NCBI GenBank assembly: GCA_947259475.1
Contig: CAMYLW010000169.1
Coordinates: 1-5,000 of the forward strand
DNA: 5,000 nt
DNA from: Thermodesulfobacteriota bacterium
GTDB lineage: Bacteria > Desulfobacterota > Syntrophobacteria > BM002
Direction of reading: 5' to 3'
Position numbers and translations under genes: made by a program. Shown one piece after another: positions 1 to 5,000 of the stretch. Below the pieces are notes generated by a model. The model did not search any database. It was not told where the DNA came from and saw only the letters and a program-made list of their open reading frames with translations. How positions within the stretch are numbered: the stretch's first letter is position 1; every line of letters begins with the position of its first letter.

Positions 1-8
1 ATCCGTGG

Positions 9-41
9 TTCGACAGGCTCACCACCCTGAGCGAAGTCGAA
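9..41. repeat. Intergenic hairpin repeat (TTCGAC ... GTCGAA)
   Basis: An interrupted palindrome is visible. TTCGAC (9-14) pairs with GTCGAA (36-41), and the inner arm GCTCA (17-21) pairs with TGAGC (28-32), around a CCACCC loop. The wording (GTTCGACAGGCTCACC..., CCCTGAGCGAAGTCGAAGG) matches a type of dispersed palindromic repeat that I recall from intergenic regions of many environmental bacterial genomes; this resemblance is from memory. No gene is attached. It could fold in RNA from either strand, but there is no T-run next to it, so it is not called as a terminator. Confidence 0.6.
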
Positions 42-323
42 GGGGAATCAAGTAAAGGTGACATATTGCGACACAGTCTCTCTACAATCCCCAATCACTG
101 TAGATGCAATTCAATGATGATGTCAAGGGAATGGATGTGCCAACTTGGGCACTAAATCCAGCACTTGTCACTAGCCCGGATGTTTCACGAATTGGTGTCG
201 TAAAGGATTGTGGGAGGTCGACGGCTAGAAAGTATTCGGGCGCCGAGACCCGCTTAGCACCAGGTTTCAAGCGCCCGTTTTCTGTTATAAGTTTTACGGA
301 TGAGCCGACCTATCTTCAAATCG
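42..323. other. Non-coding or decayed segment downstream of the transporter gene
   Basis: I see no recognisable gene here. Both strands happen to be open for about 60 codons: a minus-strand frame at 270-82 would need a TTG start and has no convincing ribosome site, and a plus-strand frame from 104 runs antisense into the substrate-binding protein gene. Neither translation resembles a family I can name. A minus-strand phrase near 175-200 (CGTGAAACATCCGGGCTAG) vaguely recalls terminal sequences of some insertion elements, so this may be a decayed mobile-element remnant. That is a weak impression only. Confidence 0.3.
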
Positions 324-346
324 ACCAGGCCGGAACTGGTTTTTTT
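324..346 (+). terminator. Weak plus-strand terminator-like hairpin
   Basis: ACCAG (324-328) and CTGGT (336-340) can form a 5-bp stem with a 7-nt loop, directly followed by a run of seven T (340-346) on the plus strand. In that orientation it would stop transcription before it enters the minus-strand transporter gene (stop codon at 350-352) antisense. Read on the minus strand the T-run becomes an A-run upstream of the stem, so it does not look like a terminator for the transporter gene itself. The stem is short and there is no convincing plus-strand gene upstream, so chance is a real alternative. Confidence 0.25.
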
Positions 347-349
347 GCT

Positions 350-1546
350 TTAATAGACCAAATTCCAATTACCATTCCAGATCATAACCATAACCATAGA
401 ATCGGTACCCAAGCCGTTGTGATCCTTGGGGGTAATGTCGTAGATGCCACTGATACCTACGTAGCCGTCAGTCTGTTCAATGGCAGCTCTCAATTTAGCA
501 GGATCAGTTCCGACTTTCTTCATGGCATTGGCTACGATGTAGATGGCGTCCCAAGCATAGCCCGAATGGGCGTTGATGGGAAACTGGCTATCGTAGTTAT
601 ATGTTTCATTGTAAAGACGTACGAATTCCAAGATAATCGCCTTCTGTGGGTCAGAGTCTGGAAGTTGATTGTAGGCCATCAACTTGGTTGAAGGCATGAC
701 ATTCCCTTCAGAGGCCCTGCCCGCCAGTTCGATGTACTTGGGATCCGGAAGGCCGTGACACTGCACCAGCGGCAGTTTGATAGCCAGCTGTTTGATGTTC
801 TTGGAAACGATGGATCCAGCCGGGCCTATTGTCCAGCAGATGATAACCTGGGCGTCTGTGTTTTTTATCTTGGTGAGTTGGGTAGTCATGTCAGCGTCTC
901 TGACGCCAAAAGACTCATCAGCCACAATCTTCAAACCGTATTTCCCGGCCAGCTTGGTTAGCCAGCGCTTGCCATCACGGCCGAACCCGTCCGAGGCAGT
1001 AATGAGAGCGATGTTCTTGACTTTCTTGGCCTGGAGATACTTGTAGACTTTCTGAACAGCTATCGAACTACGCTGCGGCGACTTGAAGATCCACCTGGCA
1101 GTGCCGAAATTCTTGCCGCCGTGCATTCCTTCCATGATCACCGGATCACCGCCCACCGTCATGACCGTGGGAATCTGTTTGCCTTCCAGATATTTCTTCA
1201 CTGCCATGCCTGTTCCTGTGCGGGTGGGACCGATGAGGGCCACGACCTTTTCGTTCTCCACCAGCCGTTTGGCCACCATCAGCGCCCTGGTGGGATCGCC
1301 CTCGGTGTCTCCTATGACAAGTTCGAGGGGGCGGCCATTGATACCGCCTTCTTTGTTGATTTTCTCGACCACCATGGTCGCCACCAGTTTAGTGGGGGTG
1401 CCGATAAAGGACGCCGGACCAGAAAGGTCAAAAAAGGCGCCTATCTTGATCGGTTCCGCGGCCACTGCTTCGCCAGCAGAATACCCCCAGGAAAAGGCTA
1501 CCGTGATGGCACAGAGCAAAACCAGAATCTTTCTCCTCGTGTTCAT
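350..1546 (-). CDS. ABC transporter substrate-binding protein, branched-chain amino acid/aromatic acid type (LivK-like)
   Basis: This is a periplasmic ligand-binding component of a Liv-type (HAAT family) ABC importer, 398 residues, a normal length for the family. Residues 1-30 are a Sec signal peptide: a basic start (MNTRRK), a hydrophobic core and a likely cut after AVAA before EPIKIG. Cys12 lies inside the core but Leu precedes it, so it is not a good lipobox. The mature start (IKIGAFFDLSGPAS, 33-46), the stretch INKEGGINGRPLELVIGD (63-80), the ligand-loop region ALIGPTRTGTGMAV (103-116) and SDGFGRDG (185-192) are typical of the Peripla_BP_6 fold. The start at 1546 was chosen because AGGGAGG lies 7 nt upstream and the signal peptide begins there. 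A frame extended to a GTG at 1615 would put 23 unlikely residues before it. The neighbouring PaaK-type ligase genes suggest an aromatic or similar organic acid as ligand. Amino acids remain possible because family members bind varied ligands. Confidence 0.93.
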   Translation of the reverse strand: MNTRRKILVLLCAITVAFSWGYSAGEAVAAEPIKIGAFFDLSGPASFIGTPTKLVATMVVEKINKEGGINGRPLELVIGDTEGDPTRALMVAKRLVENEKVVALIGPTRTGTGMAVKKYLEGKQIPTVMTVGGDPVIMEGMHGGKNFGTARWIFKSPQRSSIAVQKVYKYLQAKKVKNIALITASDGFGRDGKRWLTKLAGKYGLKIVADESFGVRDADMTTQLTKIKNTDAQVIICWTIGPAGSIVSKNIKQLAIKLPLVQCHGLPDPKYIELAGRASEGNVMPSTKLMAYNQLPDSDPQKAIILEFVRLYNETYNYDSQFPINAHSGYAWDAIYIVANAMKKVGTDPAKLRAAIEQTDGYVGISGIYDITPKDHNGLGTDSMVMVMIWNGNWNLVY

Positions 1547-1553
1547 ACTGAAA

Positions 1554-1560
1554 CCTCCCT
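1554..1560 (-). promoter_or_regulatory. Ribosome binding site of the substrate-binding protein gene
   Basis: On the minus strand AGGGAGG is followed by TTTCAGT and then the ATG at 1546, a near-ideal Shine-Dalgarno with 7-nt spacing. It decides the start of the gene against the longer GTG-initiated frame at 1615. Confidence 0.85.
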
Positions 1561-1579
1561 TTTTGGATAGTATTATTAA

Positions 1580-1608
1580 ATTATAAGTACACATCCCTAG
1601 TCCGTTCA
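1580..1608 (-). promoter_or_regulatory. Possible sigma-70-type promoter before the substrate-binding protein gene
   Basis: A perfect TATAAT lies on the minus strand at 1585-1580. The hexamer 17 nt further upstream (TGAACG, 1608-1603) matches TTGACA at only three of six positions. Transcription from here would start near 1573 and give a leader of about 25 nt carrying just the Shine-Dalgarno. This would allow the binding protein to be made separately from the upstream ligase genes, as is common for abundant binding proteins. The surrounding sequence is A/T-rich, so a chance TATAAT is possible. Confidence 0.35.
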
Positions 1609-1673
1609 GTATCACCTCCCCTGGTCATTAGTCATTTATAGGATATTAAAAGAGCCTTGAAGTAGCTATAGTT

Positions 1674-1764
1674 GTCATGCCAGACACGGTGGTGTCGTGA
1701 TCCGGCATCCAGGGAAAAAGTCGATCATTTTAGATTCCCCGCCGCAGGCGGATTCCGGAATGAC
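1674..1764. repeat. Dispersed inverted repeat (GTCATGCC ... GGAATGAC)
   Basis: The ends GTCATGCC (1674-1681) and GGAATGAC (1757-1764) are inverted with one mismatch. Near the right end, CCGCC (1739-1743) and GGCGG (1747-1751) form a tight hairpin with a GCA loop, flanked by ATTCC words. Motifs such as GATCCGGCATCCAGGG and GATTCC...GGAATGACGG are typical of the GTCATTCCCGC...GCGGGAATCCAG class of short palindromic repeats scattered between genes in many proteobacterial-type genomes. It has no coding content. It sits in the 334-bp gap (1547-1880) between the competent PaaK gene and the binding-protein gene, where no gene is visible on either strand. Confidence 0.6.
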
Positions 1765-1821
1765 GGACTCTGTGATTAGAAGCTGGCTGACTAGGATTGA
1801 AGACTACCACACGGTGTACGT

Positions 1822-1852
1822 AATGCCAAATGCGAAATGTGAAATGCCAAAT
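1822..1852. repeat. Short direct repeat of AATGCCAAAT words
   Basis: AATGCCAAAT occurs at 1822-1831 and again at 1843-1852, a 21-bp period, separated by the related words GCGAAATGTGA. This AATGCSAAAT style recalls low-complexity intergenic repeats seen elsewhere in such genomes and resembles in wording the longer repeat at 3239-3398. It lies 29 bp beyond the stop codon of the upstream PaaK gene. Confidence 0.5.
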
Positions 1853-1880
1853 CAACCCTTTTGGGTATGCAACATTGGGG

Positions 1881-3170
1881 TTAACTGCGATGATCGAAGA
1901 CCCGTTTGCTTTTGCGTTCAGTGCGGGGCAGGGTGGAGTGATCCAAGACTTCAACTTCAACACTCACCAAGATGTGTCGGCGGATGTCTCGGGCAATACG
2001 GTCCGCGATTGTTTTGTTCTGATCGGCATCGAATCGCGGCCGCCTCTCCACCTTGAGGGTCATATAATCCCGCCCGTCCTCTCTACGTTCTAGGTGTACC
2101 TGGTACTCGCTGCCTATTTCTGGAACTTGCGACAGAACATGATCAATCTGGCCAGGATAAATATTCACGGCCCGGACAATGAACATGTCATCTGAACGTC
2201 CAAGAATTCGATCATGCATGGGCAAGGGGTTGCCGCAAGAGCACGGTAGAGGCATCAGCCGGGTCAGATCCCGAGTGCGGTAGCGAATGAGAGGAGCACC
2301 TTCTTTTCGCAAGGTTGTGACTACCATTTCGCCCATCTCCCCAGGTTCAACCTGTTCGAGGGTGTCCGGGTCAATGATCTCCAGGATGTAATAATCAGCC
2401 CAATAGTGAACGCCCTCGTGTTTACCGCAGTCGAGACCGGTGCCGGGACCGTACAATTCAGTGAGGCCCGGGATGTCAAAGACGTCGTCAACAGCAAGAA
2501 GCTCCTTGATACGTCGGTCCATTGACTCACTGTGGCGCTCCGCCCCCAAGATGACTTTGGTAAGTGCAATTTGGTCGCCCAGGTTGCGCCGCTGTACCTC
2601 TTCCCCCATAAGGAGTGCCATGGAAGCAGTGGCGCAGAATACTGTACTTTGTAGATCAACAAGCATCTCGCAGTGCATTTCAGTATTTCCTGGGCCTACC
2701 GGGACGGTCATGGCACCAAATCTCTCACACCCCAACTGAAAACCGACACCGGCAGTCCAGAGGCCATAGCCGACTGCGATTTGCACACGATCCTCTTGAG
2801 AAAGGTTTGCCATTTCATAACAGCGGGCAAACATGTCGGCCCAGTCGTCTATGTCCTTCTGGGTATAGCAAAGCACCTTACGTTTGCCAGTGGTGCCAGA
2901 GGAAGCGTGAATGCGGACAATCTGGTCAAAGGGTGCGGCCCGCAAGGGAAAGGGATAGCCATCCCGTAGGTCATCGGCCGTGGTGAAGGGCAGGCGGATC
3001 AAATCATCCATAGAGTTGATGACATCCGGAGTGATGTTAGCCTTCTGCAACCGCTGACGATAGAAAGGTGAGTTCTGGTATGAGTGGCGTACTGTCCAGC
3101 GAAGACCGTCTAACTGTAAGGCAAGAAGTTCTTCCTCGGTAGAAATATTCGGCATGAAACTGCGAGTCAT
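1881..3170 (-). CDS. paaK: Phenylacetate-CoA ligase family protein (PaaK-like), catalytic motifs intact
   Basis: This is a predicted cytoplasmic ATP-dependent acyl-CoA ligase (carboxylate + ATP + CoA to acyl-CoA + AMP + PPi), 429 residues, the usual PaaK length. The N-terminal signature SPFYRQRL (34-41) and the phrase LIRLPFTTADDLRDGYPF (57-74) are typical. The ATP-binding loop ASSGTTGKRKV (89-99) is complete. GLTELYGPG (235-243), RYRTRDLT (296-303, with the ribose-binding Asp301) and the hinge GRSDDMFIVR (324-333) follow in order. LPRTERKSKRV (414-424) supplies the expected C-terminal catalytic lysine, Lys420. Small departures are Pro234 where many relatives have Tyr and Ala334 where Gly is usual; both look tolerable. 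The start at 3170 has GGAG with 8-nt spacing, while the internal Met6 has no such site. The gene lies 277 bp after a second PaaK-type gene and upstream of a transporter binding protein. The family call is firm. Phenylacetate as the substrate is not: benzoate-like or other aryl acids are alternatives. Confidence 0.93.
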   Translation of the reverse strand: MTRSFMPNISTEEELLALQLDGLRWTVRHSYQNSPFYRQRLQKANITPDVINSMDDLIRLPFTTADDLRDGYPFPLRAAPFDQIVRIHASSGTTGKRKVLCYTQKDIDDWADMFARCYEMANLSQEDRVQIAVGYGLWTAGVGFQLGCERFGAMTVPVGPGNTEMHCEMLVDLQSTVFCATASMALLMGEEVQRRNLGDQIALTKVILGAERHSESMDRRIKELLAVDDVFDIPGLTELYGPGTGLDCGKHEGVHYWADYYILEIIDPDTLEQVEPGEMGEMVVTTLRKEGAPLIRYRTRDLTRLMPLPCSCGNPLPMHDRILGRSDDMFIVRAVNIYPGQIDHVLSQVPEIGSEYQVHLERREDGRDYMTLKVERRPRFDADQNKTIADRIARDIRRHILVSVEVEVLDHSTLPRTERKSKRVFDHRS

Positions 3171-3238
3171 CGGTCCGTCTCCAGAATAGCGAAATTAGGT
3201 GTTACAAATGGTGCTCTCCAAAGAATGGCTGAAGTATT

Positions 3239-3398
3239 AAATTCGAAATCCGAAGCACGAAGCTCGAAACAAATCCGAATTACTAAATGCTCGAATGTTC
3301 AAAACAAGTTGAATAATACTGAAGATATTTGGTTTTGGTCATTTGAATTTTGAAAATTTGAAAATTGTTTCGGATTTCGATATTCGAGTTTCGGATTT
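3239..3398. repeat. Long imperfect A/T-rich inverted repeat between the two PaaK genes
   Basis: The left arm (3239-3303) is built of words such as AAATTCGAAATCCGAAG, CTCGAAACAAATC and TTCAAAAC. The complement of the right arm (3398 back to about 3336) reads AAATCCGAAACTCGAA, ATCGAAATCCGAAACAA and TTCAAAATTCAAATGACC. The two arms match imperfectly over some 60 bp with a short A/T-rich centre. This repeat style (CGAAATCCGAAAC...GTTTCGGATTTCG) is one I recognise as a common dispersed intergenic element in environmental anaerobe genomes. It fills most of the 277-bp gap and starts about 50 bp after the upstream stop codon. In the transcript it could form a large hairpin between the ligase genes. 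No transposase is present. Confidence 0.7.
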
Positions 3399-3447
3399 GG
3401 GGATTGAGCTAGTGTGGGCAATAGGATCTAGAACCATGCAGTATCGC

Positions 3448-4737
3448 TCAATCCTCAAACACAACTCGACCCGCATCTTCCGCGAGGTTACTGGCCTCCA
3501 TGAGCTTGACCTTGACGCCCAGGCCAAGAGCCCTTCTCAAATGAGCTCTAATATCGTCGGCAAGTGCATGGGTGTGGTACCACTCAGAAACATAGTTCTC
3601 GGGATAAGCCACCTGTAATTCAAGTTGATCATTGAGACCATCGCGTTTACGAACGATGATTCGATAGCTCTCAACCTCTGGTGCAGCCTCCCCTAGCAAC
3701 CGTTCCACCTGTTCCGGGTGTATGGATATGCCGCGCACCATGAATAGATCGTCCGAACGGCTCAATGGCGGGGCCATTCTGACCCCCGTGCGACCGCAGG
3801 GACAAGGACTAAAATCCAGACGTGTAATGTCACCAGTCCGGAAACGGATAAGTGGATATCCTTCATTGGTGAGGGTTGTTATCACCAACTCCCCTTGCTG
3901 TCCTTGAGCCAAAGGCTGGCATGAGTCGGGATCGACAATTTCAGGATAGAAGTGATCTTCGGCCAGATGCAGTCCTGATTTTTCCTGACATTCTGCAGCC
4001 ATACCAGGCTCCACCATCTCGTTGACCCCGTAAACTGTATAGGCTTGGATGCGGAGGCGCTCTTCCAGACGGCGACGAACATCTGGCGACATGGCCTCGG
4101 GCCCGAAAAGACCTATCCTGAGAAAAGTCTGATCGAGGTCAATGCCAAGACGTTCTCTGGTCTCTGCAATGTGCATGGCAAAAGTAGGTGAGGTGGCGAG
4201 CACTGTACTGCGGAAGTCTTGCATAATCTGGACTTGGATGGTAGCGGACGCAATTGAAGTGGGAGCTACGGTGGCACCAATTAATTCTGCCGTCTGGTTG
4301 AAAGTGAAGGCACCGGTAAAAAGCCCATAGTTGAAAGCTATCTGAATAATGTCCCGGACCCCAATACCCATAGCGATCATGTGCCGGGCCATCACTTCAA
4401 GCCAATTCTGGACATCCCGCTGGGTATAGCCAATTACCAGAGGACGTATACGCGGGGCGGCCGAGAATTTGAGCCGGACAATGGACTTCAAGGGGACGGA
4501 AAATAGGCCATAAGGGTAATGCTCAACCAAGTCATTGACGGTAGTGCAGGGCAGACGGGCTAAGTCCTCCATGGAATTGATGTCTTCGGGAAGAAAACCC
4601 AGTTCCTCGAACCGTTGCCGATAAAAGTCGACTTTGGCGTAGCCACGGTTGAGAGTCACCTGTAGACGTTCCAGCTGCAGGTCGGCAAGCTCCTCCCGGG
4701 GGAGAGTCTCGATCTTTTCGTTCCAAAAGGCTGTCAT
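3448..4737 (-). CDS. PaaK-family AMP-ligase-like protein with degenerate active site (probable pseudoenzyme)
   Basis: This 429-residue homologue of phenylacetate-CoA ligases has the same length as the neighbour at 1881-3170. Family landmarks are clear: VDFYRQRFEELGF (36-48), LARLPCTTVNDL (59-70), GYTQRDV (103-109), GYPLIRFRTGDIT (293-305, Asp303 kept), a CPCG motif (312-315) and the hinge SRSDDLFMVRG (326-336). Two key elements are lost. Where the ATP loop SSGTTGK should be, residues 91-98 read FSAAPRIR. The C-terminus, AEDAGRVVFED, has no lysine where relatives carry the adenylation lysine. The frame is otherwise uninterrupted and well conserved, so this looks like a selected non-catalytic paralog and not a decaying gene. 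A regulatory partner or heteromer subunit of the next ligase, or a ligand/acyl-CoA binder, are possible roles. The start at 4737 has an AGAGGTG site. The longer open frame to 4890 runs through a repeat and is rejected. Confidence 0.88.
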   Translation of the reverse strand: MTAFWNEKIETLPREELADLQLERLQVTLNRGYAKVDFYRQRFEELGFLPEDINSMEDLARLPCTTVNDLVEHYPYGLFSVPLKSIVRLKFSAAPRIRPLVIGYTQRDVQNWLEVMARHMIAMGIGVRDIIQIAFNYGLFTGAFTFNQTAELIGATVAPTSIASATIQVQIMQDFRSTVLATSPTFAMHIAETRERLGIDLDQTFLRIGLFGPEAMSPDVRRRLEERLRIQAYTVYGVNEMVEPGMAAECQEKSGLHLAEDHFYPEIVDPDSCQPLAQGQQGELVITTLTNEGYPLIRFRTGDITRLDFSPCPCGRTGVRMAPPLSRSDDLFMVRGISIHPEQVERLLGEAAPEVESYRIIVRKRDGLNDQLELQVAYPENYVSEWYHTHALADDIRAHLRRALGLGVKVKLMEASNLAEDAGRVVFED

Positions 4738-4740
4738 TGG

Positions 4741-4747
4741 CACCTCT
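4741..4747 (-). promoter_or_regulatory. Ribosome binding site of the degenerate PaaK-like gene
   Basis: On the minus strand AGAGGTG precedes CCA and the ATG at 4737; the GAGG core has 5-nt spacing. Together with the PaaK-like N-terminus starting exactly there (MTAFWNEKIETLPREELA), it fixes the start and excludes the 51-codon extension up to 4890. Confidence 0.7.
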
Positions 4748-4775
4748 GCAGGGTTGCTGTTACCAAGATGCGAGT

Positions 4776-4787
4776 TAGATTTATCTA
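4776..4787. other. Small palindrome TAGAT-TT-ATCTA
   Basis: Perfect 5-bp inverted arms around two T lie 38 bp upstream of the degenerate PaaK-like start codon. The position and A/T-rich character would fit a regulator site or part of a promoter, but a palindrome this short is common by chance and no clear -35/-10 pair was found around it. Confidence 0.2.
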
Positions 4788-4808
4788 GCTTGCCTCGTTG
4801 GTTAAGGT

Positions 4809-4888
4809 GGCGACACGGTGAAGGGGAGAAACGGAGACGCGGCGATAAATGGATACACTTTGTGACCTGTTCTCCGCGTCGCCGCGTC
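4809..4888. repeat. G/C-rich intergenic inverted repeat (GACGCGGCGA ... TCGCCGCGTC)
   Basis: GACGCGGCGA (4836-4845) is exactly inverted at 4879-4888, leaving a 33-nt A/T-richer loop. GGAGA (4833-4837) has a second partner TCTCC (4871-4875), an alternative pairing. Left of it, GGCGACACGGTGAAGGGGAGAAACGG-type wording (4809-4834) belongs to the same unit. Such CGGCGACACGG/GACGCGGAGA repeats are familiar to me as dispersed intergenic elements. It occupies most of the 199-bp gap upstream of the degenerate PaaK-like gene and happens to be open in its frame on the minus strand, creating a false N-terminal extension. Confidence 0.6.
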
Positions 4889-4936
4889 ATTTCGCATAAG
4901 GAATAACCCTTTTGTTCAAGTAAATGGTCCTCGGCT

Positions 4937-5000
4937 CTATCTCTCCCATTTCTCTTTGTAATCCCGTCCCAAAAATGCCCGCTGCACTTCGTCGTCTTCC
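4937..5000 (-). CDS. C-terminal end of a probable Liv-type ABC transporter ATP-binding protein (partial)
   Basis: Only the last 20 codons and the TAG stop (4939-4937) lie in the window; the gene continues beyond 5000. The frame reads EDDEVQRAFLGRDYKEKWER. The phrase EVQRAFLG is the hallmark tail of LivF/LivG-type ATPases, where forms such as P-x-V-x-x-A-Y-L-G close the protein, and the charged RDYKEKWER extension is one I associate with ligase-linked members. These ATPases sit on the cytoplasmic face and power the importer served by the binding protein at 350-1546. The same strand and cluster support the call. The fragment is too short to choose LivF over LivG, and A/B nucleotide-binding motifs are outside the window. 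Confidence 0.65.
   Translation of the reverse strand, partial: EDDEVQRAFLGRDYKEKWER

Noticed and set aside
82..270. Minus-strand 62-codon frame downstream of the transporter gene
   Set aside because: It needs a TTG start, has no convincing ribosome site and no recognisable domain. The plus strand is open over the same stretch, which suggests chance or decayed sequence.
104..691. Plus-strand open frame of 195 codons
   Set aside because: More than half of it lies antisense to the substrate-binding protein gene, which has clear family motifs, a signal peptide and a ribosome site. The translation resembles no family I know.
1083..1586. Plus-strand open frames opposite the N-terminal part of the binding-protein gene
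   Set aside because: They mirror the codon pattern of the real minus-strand gene and have no family features.
1674..1852. CRISPR array
   Set aside because: The repeated words are short, unequal and not separated by regular unique spacers. The structure is palindromic or simple-word repeats.
1855..1866. ACCC-TTTT-GGGT hairpin just after the intact PaaK gene as a terminator
   Set aside because: The stem is only 4 bp and there is no T-run after it on the minus strand.
1697..2093. Plus-strand frames crossing the repeat region and the end of the intact PaaK gene
   Set aside because: They consist of repeat sequence joined to antisense of a well-supported gene and have no motif.
3448..3490. A frameshift as the cause of the missing C-terminal lysine in the degenerate PaaK-like protein
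   Set aside because: The frame continues with family-like residues (VKLMEAS before, RVVFED at the end) up to a stop matching the usual length. There is no sign that another frame restores a lysine motif. A sequencing error cannot be fully excluded.
3343..3618. Plus-strand 91-codon frame overlapping the end of the degenerate PaaK-like gene
   Set aside because: It is half repeat arm and half antisense of a gene with strong family motifs.

Overview
The window is a minus-strand gene block, probably from an anaerobic Gram-negative bacterium. The style of the genes and of the dispersed intergenic repeats resembles Desulfobacterota-like genomes, but this is an inference from gene content and not a proven placement. 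All supported genes are transcribed from high to low coordinates.

Order in the direction of transcription: (1) positions 5000-4937, the last 20 residues of a protein whose tail resembles LivF/LivG-type ABC transporter ATPases; (2) 4737-3448, a 429-residue PaaK-family (phenylacetate-CoA ligase-like) protein that has lost the ATP-binding loop and the C-terminal catalytic lysine; (3) 3170-1881, a second 429-residue PaaK-family protein with these elements intact; (4) 1546-350, a 398-residue secreted substrate-binding protein of the branched-chain amino acid/aromatic acid ABC transporter type. Together they suggest uptake of an organic acid, plausibly aromatic, through a Liv-type ABC transporter, followed by ATP-dependent CoA thioesterification in the cytoplasm. 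The substrate cannot be read from the sequence.

The genes are not tightly packed. The gaps (199, 277 and 334 bp) and the tail of the window (1-349) each hold at least one palindromic or simple-word repeat, and these look like several different families: a hairpin at 9-41, an inverted repeat at 1674-1764, a short direct repeat at 1822-1852, a long A/T-rich inverted repeat at 3239-3398 and a G/C-rich inverted repeat at 4809-4888. The last one is read through by an open frame, which falsely lengthens the first PaaK-like gene by 51 codons.

The most interesting point is the pair of equal-length PaaK paralogs, one apparently competent and one apparently catalytically dead, next to a dedicated transporter. 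No RNA genes, CRISPR arrays or intact insertion sequences were seen.
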